A model generated the notes under the pieces. That model did no database searches, was not told the origin of the DNA, and was given only the letters and a program-made list of their open reading frames with translations. 36,962 nucleotides of DNA. Source: a virus. Location of the stretch: positions 2,123 through 39,084 of IMG/VR virus record IMGVR_UViG_3300030060_004303; one strand, given 5' to 3'. Every line of letters starts with the position of its first letter. The stretch's first letter is position 1. Made by a program: the position numbers and the translations under genes. Shown here one piece after another: positions 6,247 through 15,100 of this stretch.

Positions 6247-6495
6247 CGGGGTTCGCGCTTTATAGTCGCGCTCACAAAGTACTTCAATTCGAGTCACCGC
6301 AGCGATTAAGACTTCAAGCTTCGACTCTAAGCTTTCGAATCGATTATCCCAACGTGATCCCCGCGCTTCGAGCGATGCAACTTGTTGTTTTAGTCGCCCG
6401 AGTTGCTCGGCGGCGTTCGCCTTATCTTGACTCATTTTAACAATCATCGCGACAAGCGTTAAAATCACACCTAAGTCGATTCCGCTGATATCCAT
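6217..6495 (-). CDS. small membrane-anchored coiled-coil protein
   Basis: Not recognised. The 92-residue product begins with a hydrophobic segment (GIDLGVILTLVAMIVKMS, about residues 5-22) followed by a long charged heptad-like helix (KANAAEQLGRLKQQVASLEA...FESLESKLEVLIAAVTRIEVL). This is a single N-terminal membrane helix with a coiled coil, like many small phage lysis or tail-end accessory proteins. It is the last minus-strand gene and overlaps the convergent RecT-like gene by 30 bp. AAGGGCTGTGAC precedes the start, two bases after the previous stop. A lysis-related role is inferred from the neighbours. Confidence 0.6.
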   Translation of the reverse strand: MDISGIDLGVILTLVAMIVKMSQDKANAAEQLGRLKQQVASLEARGSRWDNRFESLESKLEVLIAAVTRIEVLCERDYKARTPLPQRGQSRS

Positions 6496-6496
6496 G

Positions 6497-6940
6497 TCAC
6501 AGCCCTTGAATGATCAATATTGACGTCGTGACGACGGCAAACGCGCCGGCGGTGTATGCACCGATTCGCCACTTGTCACGACTCGTATTTGATCTTTTTA
6601 ACAAAGCGTCAATTCGTGAATTTTCGACTTGATACGCTGCGATCACTTCAGCGTCTTTTTGCTCTCGACCGATGACGACTTCGGCGAGCTCGGCGGCCTG
6701 ATTTTTGCAAGCGTCGGCGGCTTCATTTACAGCGACTTCGCATAAGCTCGGCGAGTTTTGCGCGATGTCTTTTAACTGTAGAAACTCAGTCAACGACACC
6801 GACATACAAAAGCCCGTCGACGAATTACACCGCGTTCGCGTCGCTGAAATCGGCGGCAAATGCTCGCCTAAGAAGATCGTGTTCGCCGGCGTTACGTCGG
6901 TTAAGATCGGCGTGAAAAATAGCAAAACGTGAGCAATCAT
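6497..6940 (-). CDS. exported or membrane protein with N-terminal signal-like and C-terminal TM segments
   Basis: Not recognised. ATG 6940 is preferred over the longer frame from 7012 because AAGGA lies upstream and the protein then starts with a signal-peptide-like stretch (MIAHVLLFFTPILTDVTPAN). The 147-residue product has four Cys in its first half, a helical middle (CKNQAAELAEVVIGREQKDAEVIAAYQ) and a C-terminal transmembrane segment (WRIGAYTAGAFAVVTTSILIIQGL). This topology recalls a unimolecular spanin, but no lipobox cysteine follows the signal, so that call is not made. Its start lies just past the stop of the inner-spanin-like gene, and a role in the lysis cassette is plausible. Confidence 0.6.
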   Translation of the reverse strand: MIAHVLLFFTPILTDVTPANTIFLGEHLPPISATRTRCNSSTGFCMSVSLTEFLQLKDIAQNSPSLCEVAVNEAADACKNQAAELAEVVIGREQKDAEVIAAYQVENSRIDALLKRSNTSRDKWRIGAYTAGAFAVVTTSILIIQGL

Positions 6941-6942
6941 GT

Positions 6943-7257
6943 TCAATCCTTGCAAAGCTCGGCGCATGAATTCAAAGCATGCGATACTCTCTCTTGAATC
7001 AACGATTCGCAATCAAGGGCGCAATCGCCCGCCGCTTTTGCTTTGCATGCTGTTAAAGCAATTTGAGCGCTAATCAAATCACTGTTCTTTTGATCTAATT
7101 CAACAGTCAACGTTGCGAGTTCGTCGGCGTGTCTCTCTTCGCTTTGAGTCGCACCAAGATGTATGCCCCAAACATACGCGCCGAGCCACGCGCCGAAGAC
7201 GACCGCGACCGCGCCGACGTATTTTAAGACGTCTTTTGATATATTAAAGTTGATCAC
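6943..7257 (-). CDS. inner-spanin (Rz)-like protein
   Basis: The 104-residue product has one N-terminal membrane helix (about residues 13-32, YVGAVAVVFGAWLGAYVWGI) followed by a charged helix (SEERHADELATLTVELDQKNSDLISAQIAL) and a Cys-rich tail with five cysteines. This is the topology of Rz-type inner-membrane spanins, which together with an outer-membrane lipoprotein fuse the two membranes of Gram-negative hosts at the end of lysis. The start is GTG, overlapping the upstream stop as GTGA. No nested Rz1-like lipoprotein was found. Without a search the family call remains topological. Confidence 0.55.
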   Translation of the reverse strand: MINFNISKDVLKYVGAVAVVFGAWLGAYVWGIHLGATQSEERHADELATLTVELDQKNSDLISAQIALTACKAKAAGDCALDCESLIQERVSHALNSCAELCKD

Positions 7258-7745
7258 GGGTGATACTCCATGATTAGCGCTCGACTTTCACCGGAATATG
7301 TCGCCGCATTATCTAGCACAAGAGTTTGATTACTTGTCTGTATTGCAAAAATACGACATTCTACGACTATATTTTGAGCTACTGCGACTGCCTCTTCATC
7401 ACACGTCAAGTCATACGCGGCGTAATAAATATCAGGTCTATAACCTTTAATTCGCCCGCGACTCCCGATGTATTGAGAATTCGTAACATCATACCAATGC
7501 ACGTCAATATAATACGCTTCATTTGTTCCAGCGCTTTTATAAAATTCTAGGCCCGCTCGTAAAACACAATTCACATTTGGCAAAGTAATTTGACCCGTGC
7601 TTGAGTTGTAACTAGTACTGGGGGTACCCGACATATTTGCCGAAGTCGTAAATTTTACAATTTGACCCGCGCCGGTAATAGTGTCTGTTACATCCGAAAG
7701 ATGAAGCACCTTCATGTTTATTGATCTATTCAGTTTCGCGCTCAT
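7254..7745 (-). CDS. tail-end/receptor-binding-like structural protein (163 aa)
   Basis: ATG 7745 overlaps the upstream stop (ATGA) and is chosen over the frame start at 7793. The protein (MSAKLNRSINM...) is beta-rich, with GQIVKFTTSAN, YNSSTGQITLPNVNCVLRAGLEFYKSAG and a C-terminal region of alternating strands. Short beta proteins of this kind after a tail fibre, with 'tg.itlp..g.Y.v..' wording, resemble C1q/TNF-like or other trimeric receptor-binding domains. It is the third of three short proteins following the fibre and may be a fibre tip, a chaperone or a virion decoration. The exact role is not known. Confidence 0.55.
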   Translation of the reverse strand: MSAKLNRSINMKVLHLSDVTDTITGAGQIVKFTTSANMSGTPSTSYNSSTGQITLPNVNCVLRAGLEFYKSAGTNEAYYIDVHWYDVTNSQYIGSRGRIKGYRPDIYYAAYDLTCDEEAVAVAQNIVVECRIFAIQTSNQTLVLDNAATYSGESRALIMEYHP

Positions 7746-8173
7746 GATGCTCTCCGAATCAACACATAAGAGCAATCGGCGTTTGATGTCCATGCGCTAG
7801 CTGTACAACTTGTACATTTTATTTTTACGTTACTAGTTTCTCTTATCTCAAAAGTCGCAACCGCTTGATCCACAGTCAAAAATGTATTTGAAGCGTTTGC
7901 ACAATCGGCCGCGCCGATATTTCCGATTAGCGAACCGCCAAGCTCTAACCGATAAAATAACTCATCTGTAAAACCGTTCGCTCTATCCGCGCCGATGCTT
8001 GCTTCGACGGAATAACAGCCTGGCGGTAAAGATATCGTATCAGTTGAAATGCTAAGCCCTGAAATATTGTTTACTTCAGCTGTAAACGATAGATAATCAT
8101 TAGTCGCTAGGTTTGAAGACCATGACACTTTTAAAAGTGCTAAACTTACGGCTTGAGTTGGTTGATATGTCAT
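7742..8173 (-). CDS. small beta-sandwich-like tail protein (143 aa)
   Basis: It starts MTYQPTQAVSLALLKVSW and contains GLSISTDTISLPPGCYSVEASIGADRA and FEIRETSNVKIKCTSC, a pattern of strands typical of C1q/TNF-like jelly-roll domains, where 'i.lp.gcY.ve.s' marks a conserved strand. It couples to both neighbours by ATGA overlaps. It shares the MTYQ start with the upstream gene, and all three short proteins may be alternative or cooperating receptor-binding parts attached to the long fibre. Its several Cys are unusual for a phage virion protein. Family assignment is by pattern only. Confidence 0.55.
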   Translation of the reverse strand: MTYQPTQAVSLALLKVSWSSNLATNDYLSFTAEVNNISGLSISTDTISLPPGCYSVEASIGADRANGFTDELFYRLELGGSLIGNIGAADCANASNTFLTVDQAVATFEIRETSNVKIKCTSCTASAWTSNADCSYVLIRRAS

Positions 8174-8646
8174 GATTGCACAAATGTTAATAACGCGAAA
8201 TTAGCGCTCGCGTTGTTATCAGTGTTCGGTGCCGTGCCACTGTTATATACTGCGTTTAGATTTGGGCCGGTCACTTTTGTCGAGTCAGCAACAAACCAAA
8301 ATATCGAGTCGTCGCCAAAATTAAACGAGCCAGAGTCGACACCGTGAAGCGTTGACATCAGGCTCTTATCGGTGTTGTTGCCTGGACCTGATGGTCCAGT
8401 ATATGAAGTTATTGAAGCCAACAAACTACTTTGTGTCCAACTTTGCGCGGCATGTCCAAAAACTGAGCGATTAGAACAATAATCGCGCAAGTTAAAGCCC
8501 GTCCAATAGCCCGTCGATAAAGCGGCAATATTACTAATAACAACATTATCAAGCTGATCACCCGACGAATCATTATATGTATTACCGGTGCCGTCGGTGT
8601 TGCTGTAATGTCGAAACGGGCTTCGACTAGATCGTTGATAAGTCAT
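8170..8646 (-). CDS. small tail-associated protein (158 aa)
   Basis: Not recognised at family level. The product starts MTYQRSSRSPFRHYSNTDGTGN and is rich in Ser, Asn, Thr and Gly with aromatic residues, as in surface-exposed virion proteins. The middle (LLASITSYTGPSGPGNNTDKSL) and the end (APNTDNNASANFALLTFVQS) read like a beta-rich tip domain. It begins 13 bases after the stop of the long fibre gene and overlaps the next gene by four bases. A receptor-binding or fibre-tip function is inferred only from position and composition. Confidence 0.5.
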   Translation of the reverse strand: MTYQRSSRSPFRHYSNTDGTGNTYNDSSGDQLDNVVISNIAALSTGYWTGFNLRDYCSNRSVFGHAAQSWTQSSLLASITSYTGPSGPGNNTDKSLMSTLHGVDSGSFNFGDDSIFWFVADSTKVTGPNLNAVYNSGTAPNTDNNASANFALLTFVQS

Positions 8647-8659
8647 GATAAACGCCTTT

Positions 8660-10864
8660 TTAAATGATAAACCAATTCGACCCGTCGGTGACGACTGTTA
8701 ACGACTCAAATTCGCTGCCGATTACAACACCGACGGCGGCTGAGCTTCCGTCGATCGTTTCAGTAGCACCTTTAAGCGTTAAGCTATACGAACCGCTTAG
8801 ATTTTTAACTTGATATTTATAACCCGCGCCCGCCGTCGCGCATGCGATCAATGTTACATCAATGTTTGCGGAAGGCGTTATCAAGAAAATCTCTTCGATG
8901 CCGGTGCTTGTCGTGATTGTATAATCGGTGCCTTGTCCGATGGTTCGAACCGTCGGTTTACTTCCACCGCTTGCGCCTGAAACCGCGGTGTCGACATAAG
9001 CCGTCGTTGCGATTTTCGTTGAACCGTCCGATTGACTTTGAGTAACCGCCGTCGCGTTACCGGTGAACGCGGGCGCGGCGATTGGCGCGACATCCGTGCC
9101 GATCACTAGACCTAGATTTGTACGCGCACCGCTCGCGGTGCTTGCTCCAGTGCCACCATCGGCGACCGCGAGGTCGGTAATACCTGCAATCGACCCGCCC
9201 GAAATGTTTACATTGTTCGCAGCTTGTGACGATATCGAGCCGAGCGATTGAAACGTCAAAGCGCCCGAACCGTCGGTTTTGAGGATTTGCCCCGCACTAC
9301 CGTCGGCCGTTGGCAAAGCGTAATTACCTGCGATGTTTAGGCCGCCAACTTGAACACTATTAGAGGTCGTCGCACCGCGACCCGTGACAGTGTCGAGAGT
9401 ATCCGACGACGCCCCCGTTTGTGCAACCCAAGACAAGACGCCGGCGCTTGTCGATTGTAATACTTTATCGCTCGCGGGTAGACCCGTCGGCAGCGTCAAA
9501 GTGTAATCATTCGCGGCGTCATAGTCAGCATGTAGCGGACTTTTTAGTATTACGCCGTGACTGTTTTGTTCGCAATTAAAACGGATCGCCCCTGGATTGT
9601 TACCGCCGGTTGTGTTGCCTCGTAACTCAGTAAATCCGGTGCCGTGAGCTTCAAGCCCGATCGTGGCATTTCCCGACGTCGTCTTGATGTCATACGTTGA
9701 TACATCTAAGTGACCGCCGAGTTCGGGCGAAGTATCTGCTAAAACCGAACCGATACCGCCCAAGTTTGCTAAAGCGGTCGCCGCGTCACCTGCCCCCGTG
9801 CCCCCGTCGGCGATTGCGAGGTCGGTAATGCCTGCGATCGACCCGCCCGAAATGTTTACATTGTTCGCCGCTTGCGTTGACATCGAGCCGAGCGATTGAA
9901 ACGTTAACGCGCCCGAACCGTCGCTTTTCAGTATTTGCCCCGCGCTACCGTCGGCGGTTGGGAAAGCGTAATTACCTGCGATGTTTAGGCCGCCAACTTG
10001 AACACTATTAGAGGTCGTCGCACCGCGACCCGTGACCGTGTCGAGCGTGTCGCTTTCACTTGCGCTTGATACCGCGGTGTCGACATAAGCCGTCGTCGCG
10101 ATTTTCGTTGAACCGTCGGATTGACTTTGAGTAACCGCCGTCGCGTTACCGGTGAACGCGGGCGCGGCAATTGGCGCGACATCCGTGCCGATGATTAGAC
10201 CGAGATTTGTACGCGCACCGCTCGCGTTACTTGCGCCCGTTCCGCCGTCGGCGACCGCGAGATCGGTAATACCTGCGACCGACCCGCCCGTGATGTTTAC
10301 GCTATTCGCGGCTTGCGACGACATCGAGCCGAGCGTTTGAAACGTCAAAGCGCCGGCCCCATCGGTTTTGAGGATTTGCCCTGCACCGCCGTCGGCCGTT
10401 GGAAAAGCGTAATTACCCGCGATGTTAAGCCCGCCAACTTGAACACTATTCGAAGTCGTCGCACCGCGACCCGTGACCGTGTCGAGCGTGTCGCTTTCGG
10501 TGTTGTCGATCACGTCAAACATTGAAGTCGTCACGGGATCAGCAGCGTCTTCGCTAAATATGATGTGATCGTTATTTGCGAGCGCTACACCCGCGAGCGT
10601 TTGCGAACCTGATGACACATAGAGGTCGCCCTTTTGCGCTGTAACTAACGATTGACCTGTATATGCCCCTTTGTACTCGACGCCGCCGGTTAAAGCGGCC
10701 GCGATACGTTGTTGCACTTTTAAAGGCGTCATCGCCGTCGTGTCATTTGTACCCGTGTTTGATTCGCTAGTCGTCGAGATGCGGATTTTACCCGCGACGC
10801 TATCAGTTGAGTCAGGTACACTTGCGGCCCCGCCTGAGCTCGGCGGTAAAAAAACAATAGTCAT
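8660..10864 (-). CDS. tail fibre with repeated modules
   Basis: This 734-residue protein probably binds the host surface. After an N-terminal attachment region (SDSVAGKIRISTTSE, MTPLKVQQRIAAAL) come three modules that each begin SDTLDTVTGRGATTSNSVQV and continue with AGNYA.PTADG.AGQILK and ITDLA.ADGGTGA; two of them carry the full tail PAFTGNATAVTQSQSDGSTKIATTAYVDTAV. The last block (PAFTG...T..S.GS.KIATTAYVD) is common in phage tail fibres. A middle segment (HLDVSTYDIKTTSGNATIGLEAHG) and a C-terminal trimer-type domain are not repeated. The coding DNA is itself directly repeated, so recombination could change fibre length. It follows the small 124-residue gene by 14 bases and precedes three short tip-like genes. 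Confidence 0.85.
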   Translation of the reverse strand: MTIVFLPPSSGGAASVPDSTDSVAGKIRISTTSESNTGTNDTTAMTPLKVQQRIAAALTGGVEYKGAYTGQSLVTAQKGDLYVSSGSQTLAGVALANNDHIIFSEDAADPVTTSMFDVIDNTESDTLDTVTGRGATTSNSVQVGGLNIAGNYAFPTADGGAGQILKTDGAGALTFQTLGSMSSQAANSVNITGGSVAGITDLAVADGGTGASNASGARTNLGLIIGTDVAPIAAPAFTGNATAVTQSQSDGSTKIATTAYVDTAVSSASESDTLDTVTGRGATTSNSVQVGGLNIAGNYAFPTADGSAGQILKSDGSGALTFQSLGSMSTQAANNVNISGGSIAGITDLAIADGGTGAGDAATALANLGGIGSVLADTSPELGGHLDVSTYDIKTTSGNATIGLEAHGTGFTELRGNTTGGNNPGAIRFNCEQNSHGVILKSPLHADYDAANDYTLTLPTGLPASDKVLQSTSAGVLSWVAQTGASSDTLDTVTGRGATTSNSVQVGGLNIAGNYALPTADGSAGQILKTDGSGALTFQSLGSISSQAANNVNISGGSIAGITDLAVADGGTGASTASGARTNLGLVIGTDVAPIAAPAFTGNATAVTQSQSDGSTKIATTAYVDTAVSGASGGSKPTVRTIGQGTDYTITTSTGIEEIFLITPSANIDVTLIACATAGAGYKYQVKNLSGSYSLTLKGATETIDGSSAAVGVVIGSEFESLTVVTDGSNWFII
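8981..9404. repeat. direct repeat unit in fibre gene, copy 1
   Basis: About 420 bp nearly identical to 10068-10491 within the fibre gene; a shorter third copy of one part lies at about 9790-10050. Recognisable shared stretches include GCGGTGTCGACATAAGCCGT and CACCGCGACCCGTGAC. Identity was judged by eye. Confidence 0.75.
10068..10491. repeat. direct repeat unit in fibre gene, copy 2
   Basis: Partner of 8981-9404 in the same orientation and reading frame. The spacing of about 1087 bp would remove about 362 residues in frame if the two copies recombined (exact frame needs checking). Confidence 0.75.
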
Positions 10865-10878
10865 ATTTTAACTCCCTT

Positions 10879-11253
10879 TTAAGTTGTCGCGAAACCGGCG
10901 ACGATTTGAACGACATCTCCGGCCGACGCTTTCTTGATAGCGATTGTTCGAACGACGGCGACCAAAGTGCAAATATCATCGCTGAAAAATTGGCCGACTG
11001 CGATCTCGTTAGTTGTCGGATCAGTCGAAAGCGTCTTCGCTCTATACTTAATGTGCATACTCGTCGAACCTTCATTCGTAATGCCGAGCCACATTAATTT
11101 CAAGCCCGCGGCGCATGAATTACCCGTCGTCGTGTCCTTAAAATCGGCGCTCGTTAGGTCATGCCAGTTGGTATCGTTAATCGCCGTCGATGCATCATAG
11201 ACCGCGCGAATATTACCACTAATAATCGGGTCGGTAGTGTTTAAACCGCTCAT
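10879..11253 (-). CDS. hypothetical structural protein (124 aa)
   Basis: Not recognised. The ORF extends upstream to 11394, but ATG 11253 overlaps the holin-candidate stop as ATGA and gives a sensible start, MSGLNTTDPIISGNIRAVYD. The product looks like a compact beta domain with strands LKLMWLGITNEG, MHIKYRAKTL and DVVQIVAGFATT. Similar small proteins directly upstream of tail fibres in phages are sometimes adaptor or tail-completion proteins. It sits between the lysis pair and the fibre. No catalytic motif, signal or membrane segment is evident. Confidence 0.55.
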   Translation of the reverse strand: MSGLNTTDPIISGNIRAVYDASTAINDTNWHDLTSADFKDTTTGNSCAAGLKLMWLGITNEGSTSMHIKYRAKTLSTDPTTNEIAVGQFFSDDICTLVAVVRTIAIKKASAGDVVQIVAGFATT

Positions 11254-11462
11254 GTCACCTCTTCTTTTTTTTCGTCTTTTGGGGTTATGCGCTTCGCCGC
11301 GACATTTGCGCCCGCGAAAACGAGATAGAGAGTATCGATTAAACCTAGAATTTCGCCGCTCGCTTTGCCCGACAACGCGAGAACAAACGAACAACCAAGC
11401 GCGGCATAGAAACCGGCCGCTTTACGACCGCCCGCCTTGCCGGTTAGCGTTTGATTACTCAT
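11250..11462 (-). CDS. holin-like membrane protein
   Basis: The 70-residue product has two hydrophobic segments (GFYAALGCSFVLALSG at about 16-31 and EILGLIDTLYLVFAGANVAA at about 36-55) and a highly charged C-terminus (KDEKKEEVT), which matches small two-helix holins that permeabilise the inner membrane to release endolysin. Start ATG 11462 lies eight bases inside the endolysin gene; an upstream in-frame start at 11474 is possible. The direct pairing with the endolysin is the main support; holins are too diverse for a sequence-only family call. Confidence 0.6.
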   Translation of the reverse strand: MSNQTLTGKAGGRKAAGFYAALGCSFVLALSGKASGEILGLIDTLYLVFAGANVAAKRITPKDEKKEEVT

Positions 11463-12111
11463 TAAAATCGACACTTAACAGTCGATAGACGTGCGCGACT
11501 TCGTCGATTGATCGCGAGCGTTGAATTACACCTTCGCCGCGTGAACCGTCGCCGAGTTCGCCGAATGCGTTACCTTCGACCGTTTTAAAATTGCCATCTT
11601 TATCCGCGGGCTCAACGCATAACGTAATATGATCACCGTAACTTTTGCGAGCTCGCGAGTAAACGACGACGATATCGCCAGTTTGCATTTGATCAGTCTC
11701 AATTCGTCGCGAGGTGTTGCCCCAATCGCGATTCATTCGATAGCAACTTGAAAACGTCGACTTGCGAATATCGAGTTTTACCGAATTCCAAGCAAACGAC
11801 GCAAACGCACCGCACCAAGCGAATTGACCGTTTTTTTTGTAAGGCTTCTCCCACGCCCAACCGAGGCCCTGTGACGTGCGAATATATGTATCGATACGAT
11901 TACACGGGTCAACGACTAACGATTCCCACTCGACAAGCGCGCGTTTGATCGCTTCGACTGCTTTAATGTCCGAGTGCGGTGTCGGCCAATGAAGCCGTTT
12001 AGGCTCAAGCTTTTGAATGTCTAAATCGGCTTGATTAAGAGAGCGTTTTAAACGCCTTATGTCATGCTCTAAATCTTCGACTCTAGTTTGTAAATCGGCT
12101 TTAGTCGGCAT
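11455..12111 (-). CDS. CHAP-domain endolysin
   Basis: The 218-residue protein has an N-terminal coiled coil (LQTRVEDLEHDIRRLKRSLN) and a C-terminal CHAP amidase/peptidase domain. The catalytic Cys100 is in FAWCGAFASFAW, His161 in YGDHITLCV, and the acidic/amide partner in TVEGNAFG (about 178-183), all in family order. CHAP enzymes cut peptidoglycan as amidases or endopeptidases. There is no signal peptide, so a holin would release it; the holin candidate overlaps the 3' end. Placement within the tail block rather than beside the spanin-like genes is a little unusual. A virion-associated role is less likely but possible because tail genes flank it. Confidence 0.85.
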   Translation of the reverse strand: MPTKADLQTRVEDLEHDIRRLKRSLNQADLDIQKLEPKRLHWPTPHSDIKAVEAIKRALVEWESLVVDPCNRIDTYIRTSQGLGWAWEKPYKKNGQFAWCGAFASFAWNSVKLDIRKSTFSSCYRMNRDWGNTSRRIETDQMQTGDIVVVYSRARKSYGDHITLCVEPADKDGNFKTVEGNAFGELGDGSRGEGVIQRSRSIDEVAHVYRLLSVDFNE

Positions 12112-12112
12112 T

Positions 12113-15100
12113 TTAACTGAATTCCTTTGCGGGTGTAGACGTGTCGAGTATATCAGATGAATTTGCTAAATACGCATCAATTTTGTGAAGCGTCGAAGCG
12201 TTCGAAAAATCAGTCGGTTCGACTGTACCGCCGTTCGCGCTTATGCCGTGCGCCGCGGTGAACGTGATGACATGACCAACGACGCTATCAATCGTTAGAC
12301 CCGTGATCGCGTTGTCATGATTGCCGGCGGGCAAATAGTCGACGACGTCGCCCGCTTTAAAGAATGATGCATCGGTCGCAGGTGCTACGCTGTATTTATT
12401 CGCGTCGACTGTCACCGTCGTCGCGGTATGACTTGAAACGCGAGCTGCCGAATTCCAATTGACCGCCGTTAACCCCGTGGTAATCAACTCGATTTCGCAA
12501 CCCTCGCTTAAAAGGTCTTGGCGAATCGCTCTAACCATGCCGACCCCGTCGACGACCCCGTAATCATCACTATACCCGCGCAAATGAGGCGACGACACTG
12601 TGATGTAAGAGCCAACATCGATGTAAATACTTTTACCCGTGCCGATCTCACCGCGCCACGTTCGAAGCGGGTTGCTCAATAGATTAAACAGTCGCGCCGA
12701 CGTCGGCAAAAAATAGGCGAAATTGTCACCGGCACCGCGCCCGAATTGATCAGAGTTCAATCCGGCGAGTGTTAGCGTAATCTTCGCCCGTTCGCCGCCA
12801 TATCGATTGATCGCGGCGTAATTATTGAAGATGACTTCGTTTAGATATTTGTCTTCGGCCGGGTCATAATCAAACTCGTATTTAATTTGTGTGACAATGT
12901 CCTCGTAAATACCCCAAGTCGGCGACGGGTCGGCGATCCAATCGCCCGCCGATATTGTCAAGTCGCTAGATGATGCGCGCTCATTTCCGAGTGATACTAG
13001 AGTCAGTTTAGAAACGCCGGTCGACTCGTCGCGCTTCATCACGATAACCGCGCCGAGCAATCTTAAGACACTGTCAAATGTGTCTCGAAGGTTCGCACCG
13101 TCGCCCGCAAAGTTTTCGCTAAGCGTGAACGTTGACGACCCGTCAATCGCTAAGAATGACGCTTCATCAATATTCGATGAATGGATATTTAAGCCGATCG
13201 AAAATTGATCATAAGCCCCGTTTAGACCACCGCCTCCGCCACTCTGTAAAAGTTGTAATAAGACGACGCTAGGCCGCTCGCCGTCGGCACTACCCCCGCG
13301 ATAAATCAGCGCTCTCTCTTTATCACTCCAATCGCCGAAACTAAAAGAATTTTGGAACTCATGATCATCTGAGATATGGATTAAATAACCGACGGTCGAA
13401 CCGCCAAAACTCGCCGCGCTTTGATGCGTACACTTGAACACTTGCCGGCGTATTTCGTCGAGCTTGTGGTCATAAAATTCGATAGTGACATAGTGGTAAA
13501 CGCCGGCGCTCGAGCTCGTCGGCAAACCGAGCGACGTTTCGACTAAAATTGCACTTTCAAACTGTTGATAGTATGCGCTTGGGATATCGCGAATTTGTCG
13601 TATTGAACTTGTCGCGTTTGAACTGGCATCGATCTCGACACGTCGCCACCCGTCGCCCTCGCCGAATTGTTGCTCGATTGAATCATCAGATAAGCCAAGG
13701 TCGATCGGGTAACTAATTCGGGATAGATTATCGAGCGGGCCACTTGTGCCAAATGCGCCCCATTTTAAAGGCGCTCTCACACCTTGGTCGCGCAAACCAC
13801 GCCGGACGAATCGCCACAAATACGAATTGTTCCACAAGAACAAGCGAGACGTAAAAGGCGAATTTGATAACTTTTCAAATGTGAGCTCATTATCTCGATT
13901 GATGCGCCAACGACCAAACCCGCCCGCAACGCCCGCCGTCGATGAAGGGCCGGAGGTTGTCAGCGTATCGTTTAGAACGTCGGGCCATTTTTTGACTTCG
14001 GCGTTTCCTAACTCATGTTGTTTCAACTCGACAACCGGCAAGCGAACCCGCAACGATTCACTCGCTGAGATCTCTGCAGCGTTTAACGCGCTAGTGATAG
14101 AACTATCGGCGACGACGTCATAGCCGACGTTACCCGCGTTAAACGTTAACGTCGAAGGATATACGCCGTCTTCGACGAATATCGCATCTTGCGAGCGTCT
14201 TAGTTTTGGATATCGCGGGTGTTCCCTTGGGTAATTATCGGCCGTCGGGCCTTTTGGTAAACTCGTGTCAAAGTCATCGAAGAGGTTACTAAATGACCGA
14301 CGTCTTGCGACTGTCGTTTGAAACGTGCTTGCGGTAATCGCCGCGCCGGTGTCCGGCGTTACGACCGGTTCGTTATCGTCTTGGTCTTTATATAAACCGA
14401 GGGCATATTCTAGGATAGACCCCTGGCGACCATCGTAATAATGATAGCCCGTGAGTAATCGAGTTTGGGCGATGCCCTTATCGCTAAGATCGGTATCGAT
14501 CAAAGCGGTCAAAGGTAAAAGAGAGATCGTGATCTCTTCGTCTTCGACGGTCGGGCTTGACTCGATAAAACCGTTCACGATTTCAATATAGTCAGATGTT
14601 TCGCCGGTCGCGTATCGGTGCGCGGCGTATAGCCGAGCTCGCCGACCTCTAAACGTTGTAATCTCGGTTGTGATCTCAGGGACGATTGACCCTTCGAGGT
14701 CGATAGAGTGTACTTGAATCGGCGTATTACCCGCGCCACGTGTACACGTCACGCTCGTCGCGTTTGCGCTTGACGCTCGTATTGTCTCCGCGCCGACGTG
14801 CAAAAGCCTCGGATATGATAACGATGATAGGTCGCTAGATATACTGATGGTCGTGTCGGTACGTGTCGCGCTTGTCGTTAGTTTTGCACGTGTCGAAGCC
14901 GACCGCGCACCGCATCGCCCAAAGATCACGCCCGCATCGCTCGCCCCGCCTCGCCGGTTGATGTTTAGCGTCACAGTCGTCGCGCCATAATTTGCGACAC
15001 CGCCCGACGGGTCAAGATCGGCGTTGATTGAACCGACGGCGACGATTGATTCGACATCAATGTAATTTATGCCCGTCGCGATTTGACTATCAAGCGACGA

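Noticed and set aside
6497-6940. Unimolecular spanin
   Set aside because: Topology fits, but there is no lipobox cysteine after the signal-like segment.
8881-10525. Several 60-70-codon ORFs in the fibre gene on both strands
   Set aside because: Shadows of the repeated fibre modules; they recur with the repeat and have no start signals.
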